Of a stretch of 37,841 nucleotides of DNA, positions 17,003 to 26,865 are shown one piece after another; the first letter of the stretch is position 1; each line of letters begins with the position of its first letter. Source of the stretch: an uncultured Phocaeicola sp. (GTDB taxonomy: Bacteria > Bacteroidota > Bacteroidia > Bacteroidales > Bacteroidaceae). Below the pieces are notes generated by a model. The model did no database searches. It saw only the letters and a list, made by a program, of their open reading frames with translations, and was not told the DNA's origin. The stretch lies in assembly GCA_944322395.1 (NCBI GenBank), contig CALUPA010000021.1, forward strand, positions 1 to 37,841. The letters run 5' to 3'. The translations under genes and the position numbers were made by a program.

Positions 17003-18892
17003 ATGAAACATCTTAAAACTTTATTATATACAAGTTTGTTTGCATTTGGTTTTGGATTGACCTCATGTGAATCATATCTTGATAAGGCCCCGGAAAGTAC
17101 AGTATCTGCAGATGATGCATTTAAAAACTTTCTGAGCTTCCAGGGTTTTACAGAAGAACTTTATTACTGTATCCCGGATTTTGCTCATGGATACTGGCAA
17201 AATTCGTTCAATTGGGGTGAAGATGAAATTCTGCCATTCGGTCTTGACTATTTTATGGGATACAAAGTTGATAATGGAGACTTTTGGGGATGGCAGTCCG
17301 GATTTGATGGTTGGCAGGCTGGTTGGATGGACCGTAATAATACTGTAGCTAATTCAACAGACCGTATGCAGAAATCTATGTGGCCACTTGCATGGTATGG
17401 TATTAGAAAAACAAATATAGGTTTGGCTAATTTGGATAAAATGGTTGAATGTACTGAAGAAGAAAAGAATCTCATTCAAGGTCAGCTTTATTTCTTCCGT
17501 GCATGGTTTCACTTTACAATGATGCAGTATTTTGGAGGGTTGCCATATATTGATGAAGTACCATCTACTTCGGAACCGTTGAGATATCCAAGATTGAGTT
17601 ATCAGGCATGTGCTGATCGTGTAGCAGAAGATTTTCGTCGTGCTGCAGATTTATTACCTATTAATTGGGATGATACTCAGGCTGGTAAACTTACATATGG
17701 AAATAACCAGCAACGCATAAACAAAATTATGGCTCTTGGTTATTTGGGTAAGAATTATTTGTGGGCTGGTAGTCCATTGATGAATTACGAATCTACAGGA
17801 AACAAAACTTATAATGTAGACTATTGTAAGAAGGCTGCTGAAACTTTTGCAGAGTTATTACAATTGGTTGAAAATGGTCAGACACAATATGCATTGGTTG
17901 ATTTCGAGAAGTATACTGATATATTTTATTCATACAAGCAGAATGCTTTGAATCCTGGTTCAACTGAAGCTATATTCCAAACTCCTATGTATGACTGGTG
18001 GATGGGTTCTGGTTGGAGTCTTGGCCCGCAGTATGTTCCAACAGTAAGTGCGGGAGAAGTGAACAATGTATTCTCTCCAACAGCCAATTATGTCAACTAT
18101 TATGGTATGGCAAACGGACTTCCACTTACAGATGAAGATTCAAACTTTGATGAAGAATATCCATGGAAGGATCGTGATCCAAGATTCTATAAGGATATTA
18201 TTTTTGATGGTGTAAGAGTTATTCAGAATACTAGCCAGTTTACTTCTGATCAGAAAAAAGGAAATATCCAGTTTGCCAATCTGTATACAGATGGTAACTA
18301 TAGAGATATTCGTCAAAATAGTAGAACAGGATATTTGCTTCGTAAATTTACTCCAATTTCAGTCAATAGATTTGATGAAGGTCTTAGAGATTATGGAGAT
18401 GCCCTTACAATTCAGGTTAGTTGGATGCGTCTGTCAGATATTTACTTGATGTATGCCGAGGCTGCAGTCAATGCATATAGCTCTGCATATGGTGCAGCTC
18501 AAGGTTTTAATATGACAGCATTACAAGCCTTTGATAAGATTAGGCAACGTGCAGGTGTCACAGGAATGAATTCAAAATATTCATCAAGTGTTGATGGCTT
18601 TATGAGTGAGTTGAGAAGAGAACGTGCTGTTGAGTTGGCCTACGAAGGACATCGCTTTAATGATTTGCGCCGTTGGCTGTTGCTTGCAGAATATCCTTAT
18701 ACAATTAAGACATCTCAAGAATTTGTCAGAGTGGGTGAATTCAATGAGGAAGATCCGACTCAGAATCGTGTTTCAGGATGGAGAGAAGAAGTTATATTAG
18801 AAAGAAATTTCTCAGAAAAACACAATTGGCTTCCTTTGAAGACTTCAGATTCTTCTATTTATATAGAGTTTGCCCAAAATCCTGGATGGTAA
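17003..18892 (+). CDS. xusB: SusD-like surface glycan-binding lipoprotein (XusB-like)
   Basis: Surface lipoprotein of 629 residues that caps the preceding SusC channel and captures glycan chains. The signal peptide ends in a lipobox, GLTSC, with lipidated Cys22. SusD features are DKAPES soon after the lipid anchor, an all-helical TPR-like scaffold, and the C-terminal segments RLSDIYLMYAEAA and YEGHRFNDLRRW. Aromatic residues are frequent in the middle (GDFWGWQSGFDGW), plausible sugar-stacking positions. The gene starts 14 nt after the susC stop. Binding of xylan chains is inferred from the gene order. Confidence 0.95.
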   Translation: MKHLKTLLYTSLFAFGFGLTSCESYLDKAPESTVSADDAFKNFLSFQGFTEELYYCIPDFAHGYWQNSFNWGEDEILPFGLDYFMGYKVDNGDFWGWQSGFDGWQAGWMDRNNTVANSTDRMQKSMWPLAWYGIRKTNIGLANLDKMVECTEEEKNLIQGQLYFFRAWFHFTMMQYFGGLPYIDEVPSTSEPLRYPRLSYQACADRVAEDFRRAADLLPINWDDTQAGKLTYGNNQQRINKIMALGYLGKNYLWAGSPLMNYESTGNKTYNVDYCKKAAETFAELLQLVENGQTQYALVDFEKYTDIFYSYKQNALNPGSTEAIFQTPMYDWWMGSGWSLGPQYVPTVSAGEVNNVFSPTANYVNYYGMANGLPLTDEDSNFDEEYPWKDRDPRFYKDIIFDGVRVIQNTSQFTSDQKKGNIQFANLYTDGNYRDIRQNSRTGYLLRKFTPISVNRFDEGLRDYGDALTIQVSWMRLSDIYLMYAEAAVNAYSSAYGAAQGFNMTALQAFDKIRQRAGVTGMNSKYSSSVDGFMSELRRERAVELAYEGHRFNDLRRWLLLAEYPYTIKTSQEFVRVGEFNEEDPTQNRVSGWREEVILERNFSEKHNWLPLKTSDSSIYIEFAQNPGW

Positions 18893-18933
18893 TTGTTTAA
18901 ATGTCTTATTAATTAATATAAAAAATAAGTAAA

Positions 18934-21774
18934 ATGAAATATATCAGATCAAAGTCCATTTTTTGTATGTTTCTTGCATCTTCAATATATCTGAATGCGC
19001 AGGATGTACAGAATGGTTTACCAATGCTTTTGACAGATTCTTTGCAGGCAGAACAAGATGAGGTTGTTCAGGTAGCTTTCAAAAAAGTTAACGAAAAGGA
19101 TCTATTAGGAGGAGTTTCTTTCGTAAATATGGAAGAACTGATGGAGAAGAATTATATCACATACAGTCTTAGTGATATGCAGGGGTATGTTGGTGGATGG
19201 AACGGAAACAGTCTTTGGGGTATGGACGAATACCTTGTTTTGGTTGATGGAGTTCCTCGTGATGCTAACAATGTAATGCCTTCGGAAATCGAACAGGTGA
19301 CATTCCTGAAAGGTGCTTCTGCAGTTGTGTTATATGGTAGTAGAGCTGCTAAGGGTGTTGTATATATAACAACAAAACGTGGAAAGGTAGGAAGAACAAA
19401 TATAGATGTAAGAGCCAACACTGGTTTTCATGTACCGGTTAGCTATCCAGAATATTTAGGCTCTGCAGAATATATGACATTATATAATGAAGCACGAATA
19501 AATGATGGATTGGATCCTGCTTATTCGGCAGAAGAAATCTATAATTATGCTTCAGGCAGTAACCCTTATCGTTATCCTAGTTTGAATTTGTACTCATCGG
19601 ATTATCTCAAAAAAGCTTATAATGAAACAGATGTAACAGCTGAGATATCTGGAGGTTCAGAAAGAGCACGTTTCTATACTAATATTAATTATTATAATAT
19701 AGGTTCTTTATTGAATTATGGTGAGGCTGCAAAAGATAAGACTTCTCGTTTGAGTTTGAGAGGTAATATTGATGTTAAGTTGGGAGAATATGTCAAGAGT
19801 TATGTAAATGCCAGCGCTACTTTCTATGATGGTAGAGGAGCCAGAGGAGATTTTTGGGGAGCTGCTGCTACTCTTCGTCCTAATAGAATTTCTCCACTTA
19901 TACCTATTGACTATATAGCCAGTGGTAGTGAGAATGCCTGGACACTTGTAAATAACAGTAATAATCTTATTGATGGCAAGTATATTTTCGGAGGTACATC
20001 TCTGGATCAGACAAATGCATTGGCTGACTTATATGCTGCTGGAGTCAATACGTTTACTAGCCGTCAGTATCAGTTTGATATGGGAGTTGACATAGACCTT
20101 TCAAAAGTAACAAAGGGGCTCTCTTTCCAGGCTAAGTATGCTGTAGACTACTCTACTTCTTACAATAAGTATTATAGTAATACTTATGCCACTTACGTCC
20201 CTACATGGACAAATATGAATGGTAAGGATGTAATAGTTGCTTTAGAGAAACTGGGTAATGATGAAAATAATGGTGTACAGAATGTAGATGGTAGCTGGAC
20301 TCGTCAAACGATGGCTTTTTCCGGTCAGTTTAATTATGTAAATGTGTTTGATGATGTTCATAATTTATCAGCTGTATTGGTCGGTGCTGGTTATCAGCAG
20401 GGAGAAACTGGTGTGTATCATAAAACAAGCAATGTAAACTTAGGCTTACAAGTAGATTATAATTATAAGAATAAATATTATGTAAGTCTTGGTGGAGCTT
20501 TGATACATTCTGCTAAACTTCCAGAAAATAACCGTAATGCTTTTTCACCATCAGCTACTTTAGGATGGAGGTTAAGCGAGGAAGGATTCTTAAATGAATC
20601 TTCAGTAGTAGATGAACTTATGCTTACAGCTTCTGCTTCAGTGTTGAATACAGATTTGGATTTTGACGAATACTATATGTATGAAAGTACTTACGATCAG
20701 GCAAATGGTGCTTGGTGGGGATGGGCAGATGGAAATCAGAGTCATGCAACAGAATCAAGACGTGGTCGTAATTATGATTTGGATTTTGTTACCCGTAAAG
20801 AAGTGTCTGCCGGATTGAGAGGTTCTTTGTTCAAGAAAGCTATAGAGTTTGATTTGTCTTATTTTGTCAATACATTGAACGGACTTCCAGTACAGCCATC
20901 CAATTCATATCCAAATTACTTCTTGTCATATTGGCCTTCTAGTACGTTATTGCCATACATTAACTATAATGCATCAAGAAGGACAGGTATCGATTTCGCA
21001 TTGAAATTTAATAAAAAGGTTAGTGATTTTGAGTTTTCTTTAGGTGTTAATGGTACATATTATAATAGTGTAAATACAAAAGTTAACGAACTTTACGAAG
21101 AAGACTATCGCTATCGTGAAGGTAAACCGACAGATGGTGTATGGGGTATGGAATGTATCGGATTCTATGAATCAGAAGAGGATGTTGCAACATCTCCTAA
21201 ATCTTCATTCGGTGAAGTAAAACCAGGCGACTTGAAGTATGTAGATCAGAATAATGATGGTATAATTGACGAAAAAGATGAAGTTTATTTGGAGGGACGT
21301 TATGGCTGGCAAGGAGCTCCTTTAACAATGGGAGTTAACTTGACATTAAAATGGAAAAACTTTACATTCTTTGCTTTAGGTACAGGTTATTTTGGCGCTA
21401 CATCCATGAGATCAAGTGATTATTATTGGGTGTATGGCGATAAGAAATATTCAGAGGTGGTTCGTGGACGTTGGACTCCTGAAACTGCAGCAACTGCAAC
21501 ATATCCTCGATTGACAACATTGAATAATAACCATAATTTCCGTAACTCAGACTTTTGGATGTATAAAAATGATAGATTTAATTTATCCAAAGTTCAGTTG
21601 ACATATGATCTTCCAAAATCAGTATTGAATGGAACATTCATTAATAGTTTGTCTGTCTATGCATATGCTTCAAATGTCTTGACATTGTCAAAGGAAAGAA
21701 AAACATTGGAACTTACAACAGGCGCTGCACCACAGAATCGTTTTTATAATGTAGGTTTCAAGATTGGTTTCTAA
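18934..21774 (+). CDS. xusC: Second SusC-like transporter, lacking the N-terminal regulatory-like domain (XusC-like)
   Basis: TonB-dependent outer-membrane transporter of 946 residues. After a signal peptide ending near LNAQ (20-23) there is no carboxypeptidase-regulatory-like domain. The protein goes almost directly to a TonB-box-like DEVVQVAFK (42-50) and a plug with KGASAVVLYGSRAAKG. The barrel ends in NVGFKIGF. The shortened N-terminus explains the length difference from the first SusC. In known xylan (xus) clusters the second SusC/SusD pair sits exactly here. It is followed by its SusD partner 33 nt later. Confidence 0.94.
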   Translation: MKYIRSKSIFCMFLASSIYLNAQDVQNGLPMLLTDSLQAEQDEVVQVAFKKVNEKDLLGGVSFVNMEELMEKNYITYSLSDMQGYVGGWNGNSLWGMDEYLVLVDGVPRDANNVMPSEIEQVTFLKGASAVVLYGSRAAKGVVYITTKRGKVGRTNIDVRANTGFHVPVSYPEYLGSAEYMTLYNEARINDGLDPAYSAEEIYNYASGSNPYRYPSLNLYSSDYLKKAYNETDVTAEISGGSERARFYTNINYYNIGSLLNYGEAAKDKTSRLSLRGNIDVKLGEYVKSYVNASATFYDGRGARGDFWGAAATLRPNRISPLIPIDYIASGSENAWTLVNNSNNLIDGKYIFGGTSLDQTNALADLYAAGVNTFTSRQYQFDMGVDIDLSKVTKGLSFQAKYAVDYSTSYNKYYSNTYATYVPTWTNMNGKDVIVALEKLGNDENNGVQNVDGSWTRQTMAFSGQFNYVNVFDDVHNLSAVLVGAGYQQGETGVYHKTSNVNLGLQVDYNYKNKYYVSLGGALIHSAKLPENNRNAFSPSATLGWRLSEEGFLNESSVVDELMLTASASVLNTDLDFDEYYMYESTYDQANGAWWGWADGNQSHATESRRGRNYDLDFVTRKEVSAGLRGSLFKKAIEFDLSYFVNTLNGLPVQPSNSYPNYFLSYWPSSTLLPYINYNASRRTGIDFALKFNKKVSDFEFSLGVNGTYYNSVNTKVNELYEEDYRYREGKPTDGVWGMECIGFYESEEDVATSPKSSFGEVKPGDLKYVDQNNDGIIDEKDEVYLEGRYGWQGAPLTMGVNLTLKWKNFTFFALGTGYFGATSMRSSDYYWVYGDKKYSEVVRGRWTPETAATATYPRLTTLNNNHNFRNSDFWMYKNDRFNLSKVQLTYDLPKSVLNGTFINSLSVYAYASNVLTLSKERKTLELTTGAAPQNRFYNVGFKIGF

Positions 21775-21807
21775 TTAATGGTTGAATTTTTTAAAGAAAA
21801 ATATTTT

Positions 21808-23583
21808 ATGAATAAATTTTGGTCTATATTAATAGCGTCATCACTTCTTACAAGTTGTGCAGATTTGTTTGAACCAGCTATTGAAAATAATAAAGATATA
21901 ACATCAGGTCAGAATGACCCTGCATACGCAGAAGGTATTTTGGCCAATGCATATACAAGAAATCCATATAATTCACAGTCGTTCAATGATGTTGCAACAG
22001 ATGATGCTGTAACTAACCAAACAGATAATTCATACTTGAAAATGGCCACAGGTTCTTGGACTTCTAATAACAACCCTATGGACCAGTGGGGATCTTGTAA
22101 GGCAGCTATTCAGTATATTAATCTGTTTTTGAGTCAGGTTGATAATGTTTCATGGGCTGATGATGAGTTGGTAAATGAAATGTTCTGTGATCGTCTTAAA
22201 GGAGAAGCATATGGTTTAAGAGCGATGTTTACATTTTATCTGTTACAAGCTCATGGTGGCTGGACTGAGGATGGTAAACTTCTAGGTGTTCCTGTTATTT
22301 TGACAGCCGAAGATAATAATTCTAACTTCAATGTAGCAAGAAACACTTTTGACGAATGTATTAAATATATTTACGATGATGTGGAAGCTGCAAATAAATG
22401 TCTTCCTTTAGATTTTGAAGATTTGTCTTCTGATGCAGAGGTTCCCGAGAAGTATCGTTCAAAAGGTGTTTCATACAGTCAGTACAATCGTGTTTTCGGA
22501 AAGAATTTCCGTACAAGAATGAGTGGACGTATAGCTATGGCTTTCAAAGCAAAAGCAGCCTTGTTAGGTGCAAGTGATGCATTCCGTGAAGGAACTACTG
22601 TTACTTGGGAAGACGCAGCCAATTACAATGGAGAATTACTGAAAATGATTGGTGGTGTAGATGGTGGTTTTGATTGGACTGGTAACACCTGGTATAAGAA
22701 TAAAGATGAAATAGCCAATCTTGGTGCTGGGGAAAATACTAAAGAAATGTTATGGAGAAATGGTAAGGAAACAAATACTTACAGTCTTGAGCAGGCTCAG
22801 TTCCCTCCAAGTTTGTTTGGTGGTGGACAGATTAATCCTACACAGAATCTGGTTGATGCTTTCCCTATGGCTAATGGTTACCCTATAAACGATGAAAATA
22901 GTGATTATGATGAAGCAAACCCTTATGCTAATCGTGACCCTCGTTTGAATCTTTATATCGTTGTAAACGGCAGTACTTTAGGGATAGATAACAAAGTGAT
23001 TGATACTAGTGCAGATAATAAAACAAATAATGATGGCTTGAATAAGGAAGATGGAGTATCAACACGTACTGGTTATTATTTGCGTAAGCATTTACGTGAG
23101 GATGTATCTATAACGTCAACTTCGCAAAACGGTCAGCCACACTACAGCCCAAGAATACGTTACACTGAAATATTCCTTAATTATGCAGAGGCTGCTAATG
23201 AGGCCTGGGGGCCAACAGGAACAGGAGATTTTACTTTCTCTGCATATGATGTGATAAAAGCTATTCGTGTTAGAGCAGGTGTGGGTCAGGACAACGGCGA
23301 TGCCTATCTTGAAAGCATAAAAGGAGATAAGAATAAGATGCGTGAGTTAATTCGCAACGAACGTCGTTTGGAACTGTGTTTCGAAGGTTTCAGATTCTGG
23401 GATTTGCGCAGATGGAAACTTGATATGAATGAAACAGCTAAAGGTATTCGCATTAGTGGAAATACGTATACTATTATAGATGTTGAGAATAGAAAATACG
23501 AGGATTATATGAACTATGGTCCAATACCTTATACAGAAACATTGAAGTTTGATGCTTTGGTACAGAATAAAGGTTGGAAATAA
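21808..23583 (+). CDS. xusD: Second SusD-like surface lipoprotein (XusD-like)
   Basis: Partner of the second SusC, 591 residues. The frame is open from 21778, but the ATG at 21808 gives a proper lipoprotein signal (MNKFWSILIASSLLTSC, Cys17), so that start is preferred. SusD landmarks are CADLFEPAIEN after the anchor, FLNYAEAANEAWG, and FEGFRFWDLRRWK in the C-terminal domain. It probably sits on the cell surface and delivers xylo-oligosaccharides to the channel. A 26-nt gap separates it from the next gene. Confidence 0.95.
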   Translation: MNKFWSILIASSLLTSCADLFEPAIENNKDITSGQNDPAYAEGILANAYTRNPYNSQSFNDVATDDAVTNQTDNSYLKMATGSWTSNNNPMDQWGSCKAAIQYINLFLSQVDNVSWADDELVNEMFCDRLKGEAYGLRAMFTFYLLQAHGGWTEDGKLLGVPVILTAEDNNSNFNVARNTFDECIKYIYDDVEAANKCLPLDFEDLSSDAEVPEKYRSKGVSYSQYNRVFGKNFRTRMSGRIAMAFKAKAALLGASDAFREGTTVTWEDAANYNGELLKMIGGVDGGFDWTGNTWYKNKDEIANLGAGENTKEMLWRNGKETNTYSLEQAQFPPSLFGGGQINPTQNLVDAFPMANGYPINDENSDYDEANPYANRDPRLNLYIVVNGSTLGIDNKVIDTSADNKTNNDGLNKEDGVSTRTGYYLRKHLREDVSITSTSQNGQPHYSPRIRYTEIFLNYAEAANEAWGPTGTGDFTFSAYDVIKAIRVRAGVGQDNGDAYLESIKGDKNKMRELIRNERRLELCFEGFRFWDLRRWKLDMNETAKGIRISGNTYTIIDVENRKYEDYMNYGPIPYTETLKFDALVQNKGWK

Positions 23584-23609
23584 ATAATAACTTTATAAGA
23601 TTTGTAGAA

Positions 23610-24626
23610 ATGAAAAAGAATACATTATTAGTTTTATTGCTTGGTATATTGAGTTTGTCGTCATGCAGGAACCAAGACTGGGAATTTCCTGATTATGATA
23701 TTCAGACTGTGTATTTTTCATATCAAACACCTGTGAGAACATTAGTTCTTGGTAATGACGAGGTATTTGACAATACACTCGATAACCAGCACAAATGTCA
23801 GATTCAAGCAACAATGGGTGGTGTATACGATAATGATATTAACAGAATTGTTGATATTACAGTTACAAATTCTTTGTGTGACAATTTGAAATTCGAAAAT
23901 GGAAACCCAGTGAAACCTATGCCAGAAGATTATTATACATTGTCTTCTAACCAGATAGTTATACCAAAAGGTAAAATAACAGGTGGAGTAGATGTTCAAT
24001 TGACTGATAAGTTTTTTGCAGATCCTCTTTCAATCGAAACTACTTATGTGATACCATTGGTAATGTCGAATGTTCAGAATGCAGATTCTATATTGTCTGG
24101 TACTCCTTTAGTTGAGTCTCCTGATCGTTTGAATGCTAAAGATTGGAATGTACTTCCTAAAGACTATATTTTGTATGCTGTTAAGTATATTAATCCTTGG
24201 GATGCAATTTATCTCCGTCGTGGTACTGATGTCATTACTGAAAATGGTCAGACATCAACAGTAGTTAGACATCAACAATATGTTGAAGAAGATGAAGTCT
24301 TTGAACTTAACACAGTCTCTTTGGACAAAGTTTCATGCAATGTTACTGTGAATGTAGCTGGACAAAATACGGCTTGTAATTTGATTCTTAACTTTAATGA
24401 CAATAATGAATGTACAATTTCTACTGATACTCCGGGATGTACTGTTACCGGAAGTGGAAAATATGTTGAAAATGGAGAAAAGAATTCATTTAACAATAAA
24501 GACCGCGATGGATTGTATCTGGATTATACAATTGATTTTGGTACTGCTAAATGTTCTACAAAGGATACATTGGTAATGAGAGATCGTCAAGTAAAAGCAG
24601 AGTTTTTTACACCTGTAAAAGAATAA
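23610..24626 (+). CDS. xusE: XusE-like surface lipoprotein with DUF1735-type domain
   Basis: A 338-residue protein. The open frame begins upstream at 23574, but the ATG at 23610 starts a clean lipoprotein signal (LGILSLSSC, Cys19). The N-terminal half (about 25-170) looks like the DUF1735/BT_3987-type beta domain common in surface glycan-binding proteins; PEDYYTLSSNQIVIPKG fits this. The C-terminal part has beta strands with GSGKYVENGEK and RDGLYLDYTIDF, resembling the DUF5627-type domain, though that name is uncertain. In xylan clusters the gene at this place, between the second susD and GH10, is called xusE. The probable role is surface glycan binding; no enzyme motif is seen. Confidence 0.82.
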   Translation: MKKNTLLVLLLGILSLSSCRNQDWEFPDYDIQTVYFSYQTPVRTLVLGNDEVFDNTLDNQHKCQIQATMGGVYDNDINRIVDITVTNSLCDNLKFENGNPVKPMPEDYYTLSSNQIVIPKGKITGGVDVQLTDKFFADPLSIETTYVIPLVMSNVQNADSILSGTPLVESPDRLNAKDWNVLPKDYILYAVKYINPWDAIYLRRGTDVITENGQTSTVVRHQQYVEEDEVFELNTVSLDKVSCNVTVNVAGQNTACNLILNFNDNNECTISTDTPGCTVTGSGKYVENGEKNSFNNKDRDGLYLDYTIDFGTAKCSTKDTLVMRDRQVKAEFFTPVKE

Positions 24627-24644
24627 TTTAAAAGATAATTTACC

Positions 24645-26792
24645 ATGAAATTATATAGAAATCTAATAATACTAGGTTTACCATTAATGGCAGCTACTTC
24701 ATGCGTAGATGATGTTATGCAGAAGTATGAGGTAGAAAAACCTGAAAGTATAGCTCAATATGAGTATCTTAATTCATATGATGTACTTAAATCATATGTA
24801 GATCGTTCAAAATATCCTAATTTTAAATTGGGTCTTGCTATTGCAGCTGCAGACTACGTTAAAAAAGAAGGCGTATATGAGCTTGTCAATTCAAACTTCG
24901 AGGAAATGACAGCTGGTAATGCAATGAAGTATGCTTCATGTGTAAATGATGAAGGCGTCATGAATTTTACTACTGTTATGAACTTTGTTGAAGCTGCAAG
25001 AGAGGCTGGTATAACTATTTACGGACATACTTTAGCTTGGCATTCACAGCAGAATAATAAGTATCTTAACGGTTTGATAGCTGACAAAGATATTCCTATT
25101 GAACCAGGTCAGGAAGAAGATGTGGAAGATAAGTTTGTAGATTATTCTACTTTTACAGAATTTCCTTTTCATGTAATGGAATATACTCCGACTTTTGAAG
25201 ATGGATGTATGGTGAGTGAATATCCTGGTGCGTGGTATCAGTATTTTGTTGCCGATAATATACCAACAACGGTAGGAGAATCTTATAAAGTAACATTTGA
25301 AATAAAGGCAACAGCTCCTGGATCTATGAATGTTCAGTTCGGAAATTGGGGAGAAGGGAATCTTTTAAATCAACCTTTGGGATTCTCTGATGAATGGCAG
25401 GAAGTGAGCATTACATTTGATAATTGTCCGGTAGATAATTCATTTGTGGTTGTTCAGCCTGGAACGTTCGAAGGTAAAATATATTTAAAATCTTTGAAGG
25501 TATCTCACTCTGAAGCACCTTCTGTCTCAATAGAAGAAACCGTTGTGGAATATAATTTCGATGATGGTAAAACTCTCGGAGGATGGGGTAATGGATTAGT
25601 TACTTCAATCGAAGATGGAACTATGAAAGTTGAGACCCCTAATGCTCTTAATTCATGGGAAGTGCAGTTGTGTCATGAAACAACAACTCCTTTTGTAGTT
25701 GGAACCAAATACTATCTTAAACTTAAGATAAAAGGAGATCATGAGGCTGGTATAAATGCAGCATTCCAGAAACCGGAAGGATATGTTGGTTGTGGTGACT
25801 TTACAGGAATTCCTGTAACAACAGAGTGGACTGAAGTTGAAACACAGGCTACTTGTACTGGAGAAGGGGCAACACGTCTGTTGATTAATATAGGTAATTA
25901 TGCTGGTACGCTTTATATGGATGATTTGCGTCTATATATAAAGAAGACAAGTAATACAATTCCATTGACACCAGAAGAAAAGAAAGATACCCTCACGTGG
26001 GCTATGGACAACTGGATAACTGGTATGATGAAAGCATGTGAAGGATACGTAACTGTATGGGATGCGGTGAACGAAGCTATTTCTGGCTCTGATAAAGATG
26101 GTGATGGCTATTACGATTTGCAGTCTGCTACTCGTGGAACTGTTTCAGCCGAAGATGCAGTTAATAATTTCTACTGGCAAGATTATTTGGGTGACGAGGG
26201 TTATGTACAGACAGTTGTTAGACTTGCACGTCAGCGCTTTGAAGAGAATGGAGGTAATCCTTCTGCTTTGAAATTGTTTATCAATGACTATAACTTGGAG
26301 TCTGACTGGGATGACAATCAGAAACTCAAGAGTTTGATTAACTGGATTGAACGTTGGGAATCTGATGGAGTTACCAAAATCGATGGTATCGGATCACAGA
26401 TGCATATCAGTTGTTATGAAGATCCTACTACACAGGAAAATAAGAAGAATCATATTGTAAAAATGCTTGAACTTCTTAAAAAATCAGGTAAACTGGTTAA
26501 AATTTCAGAACTTGATATGGGATATGTTGATAAGGAGGGTAATTCTGTAAAAACTGAGGATATAACCTTTGAGCAGCATAAGGAAATGGCAGAACTTTAT
26601 AAGTTTGTTGTTAGCAAGTATCTTGAAATAATACCAGTTGAGCAACAGTATGGTATCACTCAATGGTGTGCAACAGATAGTCCGGCCGATTCAGGTTGGA
26701 GAGGTGGTGAACCTGTTGGGCTTTGGGATTTGAATTACAATCGTAAACCTGCGTATGGAGGTTTTGCTGATGGATTAAAAGGAGTTGAATAA
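24645..26792 (+). CDS. GH10 endo-beta-1,4-xylanase interrupted by two CBM4_9-type modules
   Basis: Surface lipoprotein (LMAATSC, Cys20) of 715 residues that cuts internal beta-1,4 bonds of xylan with retention. The GH10 barrel begins at about 60 (FKLGLAIAAADYV) and contains GHTLAWHSQ (127-135). It is then split by an insert of about 270 residues. The insert holds two carbohydrate-binding-like beta modules (about 165-290 and 296-435), each with GSM/GIN-type strands and a closing LKSLKVS or MDDLRLYIK. The barrel resumes with TWAMDNWI. Acid/base Glu477 is in WDAVNEA and nucleophile Glu622 in VKISELDMGY. This split layout is the hallmark of the xus-linked xylanases. It ends the core operon and is followed by a hairpin at 26801-26834. 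Confidence 0.95.
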   Translation: MKLYRNLIILGLPLMAATSCVDDVMQKYEVEKPESIAQYEYLNSYDVLKSYVDRSKYPNFKLGLAIAAADYVKKEGVYELVNSNFEEMTAGNAMKYASCVNDEGVMNFTTVMNFVEAAREAGITIYGHTLAWHSQQNNKYLNGLIADKDIPIEPGQEEDVEDKFVDYSTFTEFPFHVMEYTPTFEDGCMVSEYPGAWYQYFVADNIPTTVGESYKVTFEIKATAPGSMNVQFGNWGEGNLLNQPLGFSDEWQEVSITFDNCPVDNSFVVVQPGTFEGKIYLKSLKVSHSEAPSVSIEETVVEYNFDDGKTLGGWGNGLVTSIEDGTMKVETPNALNSWEVQLCHETTTPFVVGTKYYLKLKIKGDHEAGINAAFQKPEGYVGCGDFTGIPVTTEWTEVETQATCTGEGATRLLINIGNYAGTLYMDDLRLYIKKTSNTIPLTPEEKKDTLTWAMDNWITGMMKACEGYVTVWDAVNEAISGSDKDGDGYYDLQSATRGTVSAEDAVNNFYWQDYLGDEGYVQTVVRLARQRFEENGGNPSALKLFINDYNLESDWDDNQKLKSLINWIERWESDGVTKIDGIGSQMHISCYEDPTTQENKKNHIVKMLELLKKSGKLVKISELDMGYVDKEGNSVKTEDITFEQHKEMAELYKFVVSKYLEIIPVEQQYGITQWCATDSPADSGWRGGEPVGLWDLNYNRKPAYGGFADGLKGVE

Positions 26793-26800
26793 ACTTTTAT

Positions 26801-26834
26801 AAATGGGCAGGTAGAGTTTGTATCTGCCCATTTT
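26801..26834 (+). terminator. Hairpin after the GH10 gene
   Basis: AAATGGGCAG and CTGCCCATTT pair over 10 bp around a 13-nt loop, followed by T4. It starts 8 nt after the GH10 stop and ends 31 nt before the GH5 start. It therefore either ends the core operon or lets only part of transcription pass to the GH5 gene. Confidence 0.75.
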
Positions 26835-26865
26835 CCCTTTGTAGAATCTGAAAAATTTGAATAAT

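Noticed and set aside
21778-21807. Upstream start for the second SusD
   Set aside because: It would put ten residues before a complete lipoprotein signal; the ATG at 21808 is the better start. The same reasoning applies to 23574 versus 23610.
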